Shown: positions 9,182-19,407 of the stretch, one piece after another
How positions within the stretch are numbered: the stretch's first letter is position 1
Layout of the letters: each line of letters begins with the position of its first letter
DNA from: Winogradskyella sp.
Lineage (GTDB): Bacteria > Bacteroidota > Bacteroidia > Flavobacteriales > Flavobacteriaceae
Length of the DNA: 64,000 nucleotides
Assembly: GCF_028282165.1 (NCBI RefSeq)
Contig: NZ_JANQIM010000003.1
Coordinates: 124,001-188,000, forward strand
Direction of reading: 5' to 3'
Program-made: the position numbers and the translations under genes
Notes under the pieces: model-generated
Told to the model about the DNA's origin: nothing
Databases searched by the model: none
What the model saw: only the letters and a program-made list of their open reading frames with translations

Positions 9182-10857
9182 GTCAATTAAACAAATATAG
9201 CAAAACGGTTACCCAAGACCCTACACAACCCGCAGCACGAGCTATGTTACATGCCATTGGGCTAACCAAGGAGGATTTTAGTAAGCCAATTGTGGGAATA
9301 GCCAGTACAGGTTATGAAGGCAATCCTTGTAATATGCACCTTAACGATTTAGCCAAATTGGTAAAAGAAGGCACACAAAATGAAGATATCGTAGGCCTAA
9401 TTTTTAATACTATTGGAGTAAGCGACGGTATTTCGATGGGAACACCAGGAATGCGCTATTCCCTACCATCTCGTGATATCATCGCAGATTCCATGGAAAC
9501 CGTTGTACAAGCTATGAGTTATGACGGCTTAGTGACTGTGGTAGGCTGCGATAAAAACATGCCAGGTGCACTGTTAGCTATGATCCGTTTGAACCGTCCA
9601 TCCATTTTAGTATATGGTGGCACGATAGACTCTGGCTGTCATAATGGAAAAAAATTAGATGTTGTTTCGGCTTTTGAAGCTTGGGGAAGTAAAGTCGCAG
9701 GAACCATGACCGAAAGCGAATATCAAAATATTGTAGAAAAAGCTTGTCCCGGAGCCGGTGCATGTGGTGGTATGTACACCGCTAACACCATGGCATCCTC
9801 AATAGAAGCCTTAGGTATGGCATTGCCATTCAATTCCTCCAATCCAGCATTAAGCGATGAGAAAAAACAAGAATCCATCCGTGCTGGTGAAGCCATGCGT
9901 ACTTTACTCGAAAAAGACATTAAACCTTCAGATATTATAACAAGGAAATCACTAGAAAACGCTATCCGATTAGTGACTATCCTAGGAGGTTCTACAAACG
10001 CAGTCCTTCACTTTTTAGCGATCGCTAGAGCAGCACAAATCGATTTTACACTTAAGGATTTTCAAGATATAAGCAACAATACGCCATTTCTAGCGGACTT
10101 AAAACCTAGCGGAAAATACCTTATGGAAGATGTGCATGCCATTGGCGGTATCCCTGCGGTTCTTAAATACCTTCTTAAAAAAGGTTTACTTCATGGCGAT
10201 TGTCTTACCGTAACAGGGAAGACTTTAGCTGAAAATTTATTGGATGTCGAAGATTTAACCGAAGGTCAGAATGTGATAAAACCTATTGAAAAACCAATCA
10301 AAATTTCAGGACATTTAAGAATGCTATATGGCAACTTAGCAACAGAAGGAAGTGTGGCTAAAATTACAGGGAAAGAAGGGCTAAGCTTTAAAGGGAAAGC
10401 CAAGGTTTTTGAAGGAGAATACGCCGCAAATGATGGTATAAGAGATGGAAAGGTAGAAAAGGGCGATGTGATCGTTATACGCTATGAAGGCCCTAAAGGC
10501 GGACCAGGGATGCCAGAAATGCTTAAGCCAACAGCTGCCATAATGGGAGCCGGATTGGGTAAAGATGTGGCACTAATTACAGATGGAAGGTTCTCTGGAG
10601 GAACACATGGTTTTGTTGTTGGGCATATTACACCAGAAGCACAAGAAGGTGGAACTATAGCTTTCGTAGAAGATGGTGATATCATTACCATTGATGCCGA
10701 AACCAATACTATTTCTGTTGAAGTTTCTGAAGAAGAATTGCAAAAAAGACGTCAAAACTGGAAAGCACCAGATTTAAAATTTGAACGTGGTGTTTTATAT
10801 AAGTATGCAAAAACAGTATCCTCAGCATCCAAAGGCTGTGTTACAGATGAATTTTAA
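9178..10857 (+). CDS. ilvD: Dihydroxy-acid dehydratase
   Basis: 559 residues, typical for IlvD. It dehydrates dihydroxy acids to the 2-keto acids of isoleucine and valine and needs an iron-sulfur cluster. Three conserved cluster-region cysteines are visible: [10 protein letters not shown] (Cys51), CDKNMPG (Cys124) and [12 protein letters not shown] (Cys196). The C-terminal half shows GGPGMPEM and the DGRFSGG active-site region. It begins inside the ilvE stop codon and is followed after 65 bp by ilvB; that gap holds a dispersed-repeat fragment. Confidence 0.97.
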   Translation: MSQLNKYSKTVTQDPTQPAARAMLHAIGLTKEDFSKPIVGIASTGYEGNPCNMHLNDLAKLVKEGTQNEDIVGLIFNTIGVSDGISMGTPGMRYSLPSRDIIADSMETVVQAMSYDGLVTVVGCDKNMPGALLAMIRLNRPSILVYGGTIDSGCHNGKKLDVVSAFEAWGSKVAGTMTESEYQNIVEKACPGAGACGGMYTANTMASSIEALGMALPFNSSNPALSDEKKQESIRAGEAMRTLLEKDIKPSDIITRKSLENAIRLVTILGGSTNAVLHFLAIARAAQIDFTLKDFQDISNNTPFLADLKPSGKYLMEDVHAIGGIPAVLKYLLKKGLLHGDCLTVTGKTLAENLLDVEDLTEGQNVIKPIEKPIKISGHLRMLYGNLATEGSVAKITGKEGLSFKGKAKVFEGEYAANDGIRDGKVEKGDVIVIRYEGPKGGPGMPEMLKPTAAIMGAGLGKDVALITDGRFSGGTHGFVVGHITPEAQEGGTIAFVEDGDIITIDAETNTISVEVSEEELQKRRQNWKAPDLKFERGVLYKYAKTVSSASKGCVTDEF

Positions 10858-10880
10858 AACACACACAACTATTAGCACAA

Positions 10881-10910
10881 TGTCATCCTGAGTCAGTCGA
10901 AGGATATCAA
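10881..10910. repeat. Dispersed flavobacterial repeat fragment
   Basis: TGTCATCCTGAGTCAGTCGA and the following AGGATATCAA, between ilvD and ilvB, match the kind of short intergenic repeat (GTCATCCTGAGxxxGTCGAAGGAT) common in Flavobacteriaceae. ATCCT and AGGAT form its small inverted arms. A related GTCATTCTGAACGAAGTGAA copy lies at 60073. It sits inside the operon without a T-run, so it is not an obvious terminator. Confidence 0.5.
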
Positions 10911-10922
10911 AACATAAGTGAG

Positions 10923-12659
10923 ATGAAAGAAACTCAAACCATACAAAATCCAATTAAAAGTACAGCAACTAAAGAGCGCATCTCAGGAAGCGAGGCTATT
11001 GTAAGATGTTTACTCGAAGAAGGCGTAAAAGTACTTTACGGCTATCCAGGTGGCGCAATTATGCCTGTCTATGACGAGCTTTACAAATATCAAGGTAAAA
11101 TCCACCATGTCCTTACCAGACACGAGCAAGGTGCAACGCATGCCGCTCAGGGTTATGCTAGAATTTCAGGTGATGTCGGTGTCGCTATGGCCACTTCTGG
11201 CCCTGGAGCCACCAACTTAATTACTGGTATTGCTGATGCGCAGATAGACTCTACACCTATGGTTTGTATCACTGGCCAGGTACCATCCCATCTATTGGGC
11301 AGTGACGCTTTTCAGGAGACAGATATCGTTGGCATTTCCACACCTATTACAAAATGGAATCATCAAATTACTGAAGCTTCGGAAATTCCAGAAGTTATGG
11401 CCAAGGCTTTTTACATCGCCAAAAGTGGTAGACCAGGGCCAGTACTTATTGATATTACTAAGGATGCACAGTTTGAGGAATTCGATTTTAAATATAAAAA
11501 ATGTAATGGTATCAGAAGTTACAAACCTGTTCCAGAAACGGATATCACGTCTTTAAAAAAAGCAGCAGAACTCATCAACAAAGCAAAAAAGCCCTTAGTG
11601 GTTTGGGGACAGGGTGTTATTCTTGGCAAAGCAGAAGAAGAATTTAAAGCCGTTATTGAAAAGGCAGGTATTCCATCAGCTTGGACCATTTTAGGTGCTT
11701 CTGCCATTCCGACGGCCCATCCCTTAAATGTTGGCATGGTGGGTATGCACGGTAATTACGCACCTAATGTGTTAACTAATGAATGTGATGTTTTAATTGC
11801 CATTGGAATGCGATTCGATGACCGTGTTACTGGAAACCTCACCACCTATGCTAAGCAAGCTAAAGTGATTCATTTTGAAATCGACCCAGCCGAAGTAGAT
11901 AAAAACGTAAAAACGGATGTTGCTGTTTTAGGTGATGCCAAACAAAGTTTGAAAGATCTGTTGCCATTGTTGAACGCGAATTCGCACCATGAATGGCATC
12001 AAAAGTTCAAAGATCTTTATAAAATAGAGTTTGAGAAAGTCATTAAAAACGATATACACCCAACCAAAGAAGGTTTAACCATGGGTGAAGTCTTAAAAGA
12101 GATAAATAAGCAAACTAAAGGTGAAGCTGCCATTGTGAGCGATGTTGGACAACATCAAATGATTGCTTGTCGCTATGCCGAATTCAATACCACAAAAAGC
12201 AATATTACTTCAGGGGGATTGGGCACGATGGGATTTGGCCTACCTGCGGCAATTGGTGCAAAAATGGCAGCACCAGAACGCGAAGTCATCTCCATTTGTG
12301 GTGATGGTGGCTATCAAATGACGATTCAGGAGCTGGGCACTATTTGCCAGCAAAAAGCTGCAGTAAAAGTCGTAGTGCTTAATAATGATTTCTTGGGTAT
12401 GGTTAGACAGTGGCAACAGTTATTTTTTGATAAACGCTACGCATCAACCGAAATGACCAACCCAGATTTTGTAGCCATCGCCAAAGGCTACCATCTAAAT
12501 GCCAAGCGTGTCACAAAACGTGAGGAGCTAGCGAGTGCTGTCGAAGAAATGATAGCAAGTAAAGAACCTTATTTCTTGGAAGTATGTGTTGAAAAAGAAG
12601 ATAATGTGTTTCCGATGATACCATCAGGAGCATCAGTTTCAGATATAAGATTAGAGTAG
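10923..12659 (+). CDS. ilvB: Acetolactate synthase large (catalytic) subunit
   Basis: 578 residues. It is a ThDP enzyme that condenses pyruvate with pyruvate or 2-oxobutyrate, the first common step of valine and isoleucine synthesis. Domains in order are the N-terminal PYR domain with the activating glutamate in RHEQGATHAAQGYAR (Glu68), a central FAD/Rossmann-like domain, and the C-terminal PP domain with GDGGYQMTIQEL and a downstream NN, the ThDP/Mg motif. The first ~20 residues (to about KERISGSEA) precede the conserved core and the start may vary slightly. The regulatory subunit ilvN follows after 2 bp. Confidence 0.97.
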   Translation: MKETQTIQNPIKSTATKERISGSEAIVRCLLEEGVKVLYGYPGGAIMPVYDELYKYQGKIHHVLTRHEQGATHAAQGYARISGDVGVAMATSGPGATNLITGIADAQIDSTPMVCITGQVPSHLLGSDAFQETDIVGISTPITKWNHQITEASEIPEVMAKAFYIAKSGRPGPVLIDITKDAQFEEFDFKYKKCNGIRSYKPVPETDITSLKKAAELINKAKKPLVVWGQGVILGKAEEEFKAVIEKAGIPSAWTILGASAIPTAHPLNVGMVGMHGNYAPNVLTNECDVLIAIGMRFDDRVTGNLTTYAKQAKVIHFEIDPAEVDKNVKTDVAVLGDAKQSLKDLLPLLNANSHHEWHQKFKDLYKIEFEKVIKNDIHPTKEGLTMGEVLKEINKQTKGEAAIVSDVGQHQMIACRYAEFNTTKSNITSGGLGTMGFGLPAAIGAKMAAPEREVISICGDGGYQMTIQELGTICQQKAAVKVVVLNNDFLGMVRQWQQLFFDKRYASTEMTNPDFVAIAKGYHLNAKRVTKREELASAVEEMIASKEPYFLEVCVEKEDNVFPMIPSGASVSDIRLE

Positions 12660-12661
12660 TT

Positions 12662-13192
12662 ATGGAAAAAGATATCAAACATTTTACAGTATCTATTTAT
12701 ACTGAAAACAATATCGGATTATTGAATAGGATTTCTGCAATTTTCCAGCGCAGACATATCAATATAGAAAGTTTAAATACCTCACGATCTGAAATTGAAG
12801 GTGTATCGAGGTTTACTTTGGTAGTAGATATTACTGAAGACCAGATGAAGAAAATCATCGGTCAACTAGAACGACAAGTCGAAGTAATTAAGGCCTACTA
12901 TCATACAGATGAAGAGACTATTTATCAAATTTCGGCCATATTTAAAATTAAATCTGATTTGTTGTTCGAAGAACGTCAGATTCAAAACATCATTAAAGAA
13001 AGTAATGCAAGAATCGTTACCGTAAATAAGGAGTTCTTTGTACTTGAAAAATCAGGGAGAAAACAAGAAATCGATCTCTTACATAGGGAACTCAGTGCAT
13101 TCGGCATCATGCAATTTGTGCGTTCTGGACGTATTGCCGTTACTAAAAGCGAAATGAAAATATCACAAATGCTTGAAGCATTTCAACACTAA
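12662..13192 (+). CDS. ilvN: Acetolactate synthase small (regulatory) subunit
   Basis: 176 residues. An N-terminal ACT domain (residues ~7-80: [18 protein letters not shown] and [12 protein letters not shown]) is followed by a second ACT-like half (FKIKSDLL to the end). IlvN activates the large subunit and confers valine feedback inhibition in well-studied relatives. It starts 2 bp after the ilvB stop, and ilvC follows after 13 bp, so these genes are almost certainly co-transcribed. Confidence 0.95.
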   Translation: MEKDIKHFTVSIYTENNIGLLNRISAIFQRRHINIESLNTSRSEIEGVSRFTLVVDITEDQMKKIIGQLERQVEVIKAYYHTDEETIYQISAIFKIKSDLLFEERQIQNIIKESNARIVTVNKEFFVLEKSGRKQEIDLLHRELSAFGIMQFVRSGRIAVTKSEMKISQMLEAFQH

Positions 13193-13205
13193 AAATAAAA
13201 CGGAA

Positions 13206-14705
13206 ATGTCAAATTATTTCAACACATTATCATTAAGAGAACAGTTAGAACAATTGGGGAAATGTCGATTTATGGAAGCTTCAGAATTTGAAGATGGTGT
13301 AAAGGCATTAAAAGGAAAGAAAATTGTTATTGTAGGTTGTGGTGCTCAAGGCCTTAACCAAGGATTAAATATGAGAGATTCTGGATTAGATATTTCTTAT
13401 GCCTTACGTCAGAAAGCCATTGATGAACAGAGAGCGTCTTACAAAAATGCAACCTCAAATGGATTTACGGTGGGCACCTATGATGAATTAATCCCAGATG
13501 CAGATTTAGTGTTAAACCTAACACCAGACAAGCAACATACCAACGTGATTAAGGCGGTAATGCCCTTAATGAAAAAGGGAGCTACTCTGAGTTACTCACA
13601 CGGTTTTAATATTGTTGAAGAAGGCATGAAAATCCGTAATGACATCACCGTGATTATGGTGGCTCCTAAATGTCCAGGCACTGAAGTCCGTGAAGAGTAC
13701 AAACGTGGTTTTGGGGTACCAACGCTTACAGCAGTTCACCCTGAAAATGATCCTGAAGGCAAAGGTTGGGAACAAGCTAAAGCCTATGCTGTGGCGACTG
13801 GAGGACATAGAGCTGGTGTTTTAGAATCCTCATTCATTGCAGAAGTCAAGTCCGACTTAATGGGAGAGCAAACTATTTTGTGTGGTTTATTGCAAACTGG
13901 TGCTATTTTGTCTTTTGATAAAATGGTTGAAGAAGGTATAGAACCGGGTTACGCTGCGAAATTAATTCAGTTTGGTTGGGAAACCATTACCGAAGCCTTA
14001 AAGCATGGTGGTATTACCAATATGATGGACAGACTTTCAAATCCTGCAAAAATTAAAGCCTTTGAACTGTCTGAAGAATTAAAAGGCATTATGCGTCCCC
14101 TTTTTGAAAAACATATGGATGATATTATCTCTGGTCATTTTTCAAAAACGATGATGGAAGATTGGGCCAATGACGATGTTAATCTTCTCACTTGGAGAGC
14201 AGCTACCGGTGAAACGGCGTTTGAAAAAACAGAATTAACTACAGATCACATCATTGAGCAAGAATACTTTGATCATGGTGTACTATTGGTCGCTTTTGTA
14301 AAATCTGGTGTTGAATTGGCCTTTGAAACCATGGTGAGTGCTGGCATCATAGAAGACTCTGCTTATTATGAATCCCTGCATGAACTACCATTAATCGCCA
14401 ATACCATTGCCAGAAAAAAACTATTTGAAATGAACCGTGTGATTTCTGATACAGCAGAATATGGTTGTTATTTATTCGATCATGCATGCAAGCCTCTATT
14501 AAAAGATTTTATGGAGACTATTGATACTTCTGTCATTGGTAAACCATATGCGACATCCAATGGTGTTGATAATGTAGAACTTATTGCCATAAACGATGCT
14601 ATAAGAAATCATCCTATTGAAACAGTAGGCCAACGTTTGCGTGCGGCTATGACAGCCATGAAAACCATTAAGAAAGCTAACGTCCAAGATTCTGTATTGG
14701 TATAA
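13206..14705 (+). CDS. ilvC: Ketol-acid reductoisomerase, class II (long form)
   Basis: I place the start at the ATG at 13206 ([18 protein letters not shown]), because it agrees with the N-terminus of long-form enzymes. An upstream ATG at 13173 would run into the ilvN coding end. The product is 499 residues, compared with ~490 for E. coli IlvC and ~330 for the short form. The Rossmann motif ([20 protein letters not shown]) and a duplicated knotted C-terminal domain fit class II. It uses NADPH to isomerise and reduce acetolactate and acetohydroxybutyrate. It is followed by ilvA after 41 bp. Confidence 0.95.
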   Translation: MSNYFNTLSLREQLEQLGKCRFMEASEFEDGVKALKGKKIVIVGCGAQGLNQGLNMRDSGLDISYALRQKAIDEQRASYKNATSNGFTVGTYDELIPDADLVLNLTPDKQHTNVIKAVMPLMKKGATLSYSHGFNIVEEGMKIRNDITVIMVAPKCPGTEVREEYKRGFGVPTLTAVHPENDPEGKGWEQAKAYAVATGGHRAGVLESSFIAEVKSDLMGEQTILCGLLQTGAILSFDKMVEEGIEPGYAAKLIQFGWETITEALKHGGITNMMDRLSNPAKIKAFELSEELKGIMRPLFEKHMDDIISGHFSKTMMEDWANDDVNLLTWRAATGETAFEKTELTTDHIIEQEYFDHGVLLVAFVKSGVELAFETMVSAGIIEDSAYYESLHELPLIANTIARKKLFEMNRVISDTAEYGCYLFDHACKPLLKDFMETIDTSVIGKPYATSNGVDNVELIAINDAIRNHPIETVGQRLRAAMTAMKTIKKANVQDSVLV

Positions 14706-14746
14706 ACAATTAACAACCTTAAGAGTTCAAAAATGAATTCAACCTC

Positions 14747-16015
14747 ATGGGTCATACAACTACCACATATAAACCTACACTTGAAGCTGTTAAAGTTGCG
14801 GCAAAAAAATTAAAAGGTATCGCTTCGGTGACACCTTTGGTTAAAAATGCCCGTTATTCTAAACATTTTAGTGCAAACATTTATTTCAAAAGAGAAGATT
14901 TGCAAGTGGTACGATCTTATAAAATAAGAGGTGCTTACAATAAGATATCGTCCTTGAACCCATCACAGGTTGAAAACGAAATTGTATGCGCTAGTGCTGG
15001 TAATCATGCGCAAGGGGTTGCTATGTCGTGCAGACTTTTAAAAATAAAAGGTACAGTTTTTATGCCTTCCCCAACACCAAATCAAAAAATAGAGCAGGTT
15101 AAAATGTTCGGTGAAGACTACATAGATGTGGTTTTGGTCGGTGACACTTTCGATGACGCTTACCATGCAGCTATGGAAGAATGTGAAAGCCTTAACAAGA
15201 CGTTTATCCATCCCTTTAATGATGAAAAAGTTATTGAGGGCCAAGCAACTGTTGGGTTAGAAATTCTTAATCAAGCAAAGGAAGAACAAATCGATTACGT
15301 TTTTGTTCCGGTTGGGGGTGGTGGATTATCTGCAGGATTATCTAGTGTTTTCCAAATGCTTTCACCTGAAACAAAAATTATTGGTGTGGAACCTCAAGGT
15401 GCGCCTTCTATGTCGACATCCATTCAAAATAACAGAAATATAACGCTTAAGTCTATTGAGAACTTTGTTGATGGTGCTGCTGTAAAACGTGTCGGCAATT
15501 TAAATTTTGCGATTTGCAAAGATATTTTAGCCGATGTCGTAGTGGTTGATGAAGGTAAAATATGTCAAACCATTTTAGATTTATATAACAAAGATGCGAT
15601 AGTAATAGAACCTGCTGGAGCCTTAAGTCTTTCGGCCCTAGAACAATACCACGAACAAATACAAGGCAAAAATGTTGTTTGCGTCATTAGCGGAAGCAAC
15701 AATGATATTACCAGAACTGCCGAAATTAAGGAGCGAGCCCTACTCTATGCAAAGCTTAAGCATTATTTCATTATAAAATTTCCCCAGCGTGCAGGTGCGT
15801 TGCGCGAATTTGTAACCACCATTTTAGGTCCTGAAGACGATATTACACATTTTGAATATACCAAAAAAGTAAATCGTGAAAATGATGTTGCTGTGGTTGG
15901 ATTACAACTAAAATCACCTGATGATTTACAACCCCTGATCACAAAAATGAAGCTTAATAACTTTTTTGGAGATTACCTCAACGATAAGCCAGATTTGTTT
16001 CAATTTTTAATATAA
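14747..16015 (+). CDS. ilvA: Threonine dehydratase (biosynthetic)
   Basis: 422 residues. It is a PLP enzyme that deaminates threonine to 2-oxobutyrate, the entry to isoleucine. The PLP lysine lies in VRSYKIRGAY (Lys59), and the phosphate loop is VGGGGLSAG. A C-terminal ACT-like regulatory region (FPQRAGALREFVTTILG to the end, ~90 residues) is about half the size of the duplicated regulatory domain of E. coli IlvA (514 residues). This shorter layout suggests simpler feedback by isoleucine. It stands between the ilv genes and thrABC, which supply its substrate. Confidence 0.95.
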   Translation: MGHTTTTYKPTLEAVKVAAKKLKGIASVTPLVKNARYSKHFSANIYFKREDLQVVRSYKIRGAYNKISSLNPSQVENEIVCASAGNHAQGVAMSCRLLKIKGTVFMPSPTPNQKIEQVKMFGEDYIDVVLVGDTFDDAYHAAMEECESLNKTFIHPFNDEKVIEGQATVGLEILNQAKEEQIDYVFVPVGGGGLSAGLSSVFQMLSPETKIIGVEPQGAPSMSTSIQNNRNITLKSIENFVDGAAVKRVGNLNFAICKDILADVVVVDEGKICQTILDLYNKDAIVIEPAGALSLSALEQYHEQIQGKNVVCVISGSNNDITRTAEIKERALLYAKLKHYFIIKFPQRAGALREFVTTILGPEDDITHFEYTKKVNRENDVAVVGLQLKSPDDLQPLITKMKLNNFFGDYLNDKPDLFQFLI

Positions 16016-16035
16016 TTGTTAAAAAATTAAATTAA

Positions 16036-18483
16036 GTGAAAGTACTTAAGTTTGGTGGCACATCGGTTGCCAATGCAGAAAACATAACCAAGGTCATTAA
16101 TATCGTTAAAAACGAAGCTCAAAAAGAAAGGATTGCTGTTGTGGTCTCTGCTTTTGGCGGCATAACCGACCAATTACTGAAAGCAGGTGAGCAAGCTACT
16201 CAGAAGGAACTGGATTATGTCGACACCTTTGAATCGATAAAAGCAAGACATATCAAAACTGTGGAGCTTTTACTCCCTAAAAAGAAAAGTGAGATCGTTA
16301 TCCTAAAGGTAAAAGATCAATTAAAAGCATTATTCGATCTTCTTCAGGGCATCTATTTAATCAATGAGTTCTCAGACAAGACGAAGGATAAAATCTTAAG
16401 CTACGGCGAACTATTGTCTTCATATATTATTTCTGAAGCTTTAAAAGAGCACGAAGCGTCTTCGGCTTTAAAAGACAGCAGAACTTTGATCATCACCGAT
16501 TCCAATCATACACAAGCCAATGTAAAGGTTGAAATCACTAATAAAAACATTAAAGATTATTTCGATGCATCGGCAGAAAAAATAACACTACTTCCCGGTT
16601 TTGTGTCTAAAAGTGATACTAATGACACAACCACTTTGGGAAGAGGAGGGTCTGATTATACAGCGGCTTTAATCGCTGCGGCAGTGGATGCAACCGTTCT
16701 GGAGATTTGGACAGATGTTAGCGGCATGTTTACCGCTAATCCAAAATTGGTACGACAAGCATTTCCAATTGAAGAAATATCCTATCAGGAAGCTATGGAG
16801 CTCTCACATTTTGGTGCTAAAGTATTATATCCACCTACGGTACAACCTACGCTTTACAAAAGAATCCCGATACTTATAAAAAACACCTTTGAGCCCGAGG
16901 CCAAAGGCACTCTTATTTCAAAACAGCCTAAGCGCAACAATGGTCCTGTAAAAGGGATTAGTCATGTTGAAAGTATTGCTTTGCTTACGCTAGAAGGCAA
17001 TGGTATGATCGGTATTCCCGGATTCTCAAAACGTTTATTTTCTGTACTATCTATTAATCAAATCAATGTAGTTCTCATTACGCAGGCATCATCAGAACAC
17101 TCCATTTGCGTAGGTGTTTTTAGTGACGATGCCAAAAAAGCAAAACAGGTAGTAGATGAAGAGTTTGCTTATGAGATTTCACTAAAAAAAATCAAACCTT
17201 TATTGGTAGAAGTAGATTTAGCCATAGTAGCCGTGGTTGGTGATAATATGAAAAACCATCAAGGTATTAGCGGCCGAATGTTTAGAGCTTTAGGGCAGAA
17301 TAATGTCAATGTTAGAGCCATAGCACAAGGTGCTTCAGAGCGAAATATTTCAGCTGTTATCGCCCATAAAGACATTAAAAAAGCATTGGTTTCGCTTCAC
17401 AGTGTGTTTTTTGAAAAACAAATAAAGAGTTTAAATCTGTTTATTGTTGGATTGGGAAATGTCGGTGGCATCTTGCTAGAGCAAATCAAAAAACAGCAAG
17501 TCTACTTAAGGGAGCATCTTTTATTAAACATCAGGGTTGTGGGTATTAGCAATTCTAGAAAAATGGTGTTTAATACAGAAGGCATTGATCTTAAGGATTG
17601 GAAATCGGAAATTGAAGCTGGTATCGATAGAACACACGAATCTTTTTTTGAAACGGTTAAAAACCTCAACCTAAGTAATAGTATTTTTATTGATATCACG
17701 GCAAATACAGAAGTTGCCAATACCTATGCCGATTATTTTAAAGAGAGTATCTCAGTTATAGCCTGTAATAAAATCGCATGCTCCTCTTCATACAGCTCAT
17801 ATAAAGCATTGAAAGAGTTAGCTAAAAAGTATAGTGCTTCTTTCCTATTCGAAACCAACGTAGGCGCTGGATTACCAGTGATTAATACCTTAAATAATTT
17901 AATCAATTCGGGGGATGAAGTCATATCCATACAAGCTGTGTTGTCGGGTAGTTTAAATTTTGTTTTTAATAATTTTAATGACAAAACGAGCTTTCATGAT
18001 ATTGTTAAACAAGCACAGGAAGAAGGTTACACCGAACCTGATCCTAGAATTGATCTCAGCGGCGTAGATGTAGCCCGAAAAATTTTAATTCTTGCGAGAG
18101 AAGCTGGGTTTAAAATCGATTTGGAGGATATAGATAACAAATCATTTTTACCCGAAGAAAGCCTTAAAGCAAATTCTGTTTCGGATTTCTACGAGACCTT
18201 AAAAACAGATGCTTCACATTTTGAAAAATTGTATACTTCTGCAAAGCAAAACAATTGCCAACTGAAGTATGTCGCCGAATTTAACAATGGAACAGCCAAA
18301 GTAGGTTTAAGAGAAGTAGACAAAGATCACCCATTTTATAATTTAAAAGGTAAAGATAATATCGTACTGTTCTATACCAATCGTTATCCTGAACAGCCAT
18401 TGATCGTTAAAGGCGCTGGCGCAGGTGCCGAAGTTACGGCATCGGGATTGTTTGCAGATATTATTACCTTAGGGAAAAACTAA
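16036..18483 (+). CDS. thrA: Bifunctional aspartate kinase / homoserine dehydrogenase I
   Basis: 815 residues, close to E. coli ThrA (820). The N-terminal kinase begins almost at once with KFGGTSVANAENI, so the GTG at 16036 is the only sensible start. Two ACT-like units occupy ~310-455 (including SINQINVVLITQASSEHS and NNVNVRAIAQGASERNISAV). The homoserine dehydrogenase half starts at the Rossmann motif LFIVGLGNVGGILLEQI (~465). It catalyses the first and third steps from aspartate to threonine and methionine, using ATP and NAD(P)H. It lies 20 bp after ilvA and 3 bp before thrB. Confidence 0.96.
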   Translation: MKVLKFGGTSVANAENITKVINIVKNEAQKERIAVVVSAFGGITDQLLKAGEQATQKELDYVDTFESIKARHIKTVELLLPKKKSEIVILKVKDQLKALFDLLQGIYLINEFSDKTKDKILSYGELLSSYIISEALKEHEASSALKDSRTLIITDSNHTQANVKVEITNKNIKDYFDASAEKITLLPGFVSKSDTNDTTTLGRGGSDYTAALIAAAVDATVLEIWTDVSGMFTANPKLVRQAFPIEEISYQEAMELSHFGAKVLYPPTVQPTLYKRIPILIKNTFEPEAKGTLISKQPKRNNGPVKGISHVESIALLTLEGNGMIGIPGFSKRLFSVLSINQINVVLITQASSEHSICVGVFSDDAKKAKQVVDEEFAYEISLKKIKPLLVEVDLAIVAVVGDNMKNHQGISGRMFRALGQNNVNVRAIAQGASERNISAVIAHKDIKKALVSLHSVFFEKQIKSLNLFIVGLGNVGGILLEQIKKQQVYLREHLLLNIRVVGISNSRKMVFNTEGIDLKDWKSEIEAGIDRTHESFFETVKNLNLSNSIFIDITANTEVANTYADYFKESISVIACNKIACSSSYSSYKALKELAKKYSASFLFETNVGAGLPVINTLNNLINSGDEVISIQAVLSGSLNFVFNNFNDKTSFHDIVKQAQEEGYTEPDPRIDLSGVDVARKILILAREAGFKIDLEDIDNKSFLPEESLKANSVSDFYETLKTDASHFEKLYTSAKQNNCQLKYVAEFNNGTAKVGLREVDKDHPFYNLKGKDNIVLFYTNRYPEQPLIVKGAGAGAEVTASGLFADIITLGKN

Positions 18484-18486
18484 TAT

Positions 18487-19407
18487 ATGAACCAAATTAA
18501 AGTCTTTGCACCAGCAACAGTAGCCAATGTATCTTGTGGTTATGATGCAATGGGTTTTGCGCTAAGCGAATTGGGAGACGATATGGTTTTTACAAAAACC
18601 GATACCAAAACCGTTAGTATAATTGAAATACACGGTGCCAACCTCCCTTTTGAAGCGGATAAAAATGTGGTAGGTGTTGTGGCAAAACTAATGCTCAAAG
18701 ACAGTAATGCAGATTTTGGTCTTGATATAAAAATCTACAAGAATTTTATGCCAGGCAGTGGATTAGGCAGTAGTGCCGCGAGTGCAGCAGGTACTGCGTA
18801 TGCCGTTAATCAACTTTTAAGTTCAAAATACAATAATCTTCAGTTGACTAAATTCGCTATGCAAGGTGAAGTCGCAGCTTGCGGCTCGGCTATTGCAGAT
18901 AATGTTGCCGCTTGTATTTATGGAGGTTTTATTTTGGTTAGAAGTTACGACCCTTTAGATATTGTCTCTATTCCTACACCATCAGAATTGGTAGCCACTA
19001 TTATTCATCCTCAAATTGAAATAAAAACCGAAGACGCTCGAAAAGTGGTCCCAGAAACCATTTCTCTAAAAACGGCAATAGCACAATGGGCAAATGTGGG
19101 TGGACTCATTAGCGGATTGTATGCCAGTGATTTTGATTTAATAGGCAATTCCCTAATCGATTATGTTGCCGAGCCTAAACGCAAACTGCTCATTCCTCAT
19201 TTTAATGAAGTTAAAAAAGCAGCCTTAAATGCTGGTGCCTTAGGTATAGGTATTTCAGGCTCCGGGCCTTCAATATTTGCTTTAAACAAGGGCATGTTTG
19301 CGGCCAAGCAAGTTGCTGAGGCAATGGATGGTGTTTACGACGCATCAGGAATTGCCTATAATATATATGTATCGCGTATAAGTAAAAAAGGAGTACATGT
19401 GATATGA
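18487..19407 (+). CDS. thrB: Homoserine kinase
   Basis: 306 residues, a GHMP-family kinase. The ATP-binding glycine/serine loop is PGSGLGSSAASAAG (residues 89-102), with a second glycine motif near the C-terminus (GIGISGSGPSIFAL). It phosphorylates homoserine for threonine synthase. The start is 3 bp after thrA, and its stop overlaps the thrC start by 4 bp (ATGA). It competes with MetX (42798) for homoserine. Confidence 0.96.
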   Translation: MNQIKVFAPATVANVSCGYDAMGFALSELGDDMVFTKTDTKTVSIIEIHGANLPFEADKNVVGVVAKLMLKDSNADFGLDIKIYKNFMPGSGLGSSAASAAGTAYAVNQLLSSKYNNLQLTKFAMQGEVAACGSAIADNVAACIYGGFILVRSYDPLDIVSIPTPSELVATIIHPQIEIKTEDARKVVPETISLKTAIAQWANVGGLISGLYASDFDLIGNSLIDYVAEPKRKLLIPHFNEVKKAALNAGALGIGISGSGPSIFALNKGMFAAKQVAEAMDGVYDASGIAYNIYVSRISKKGVHVI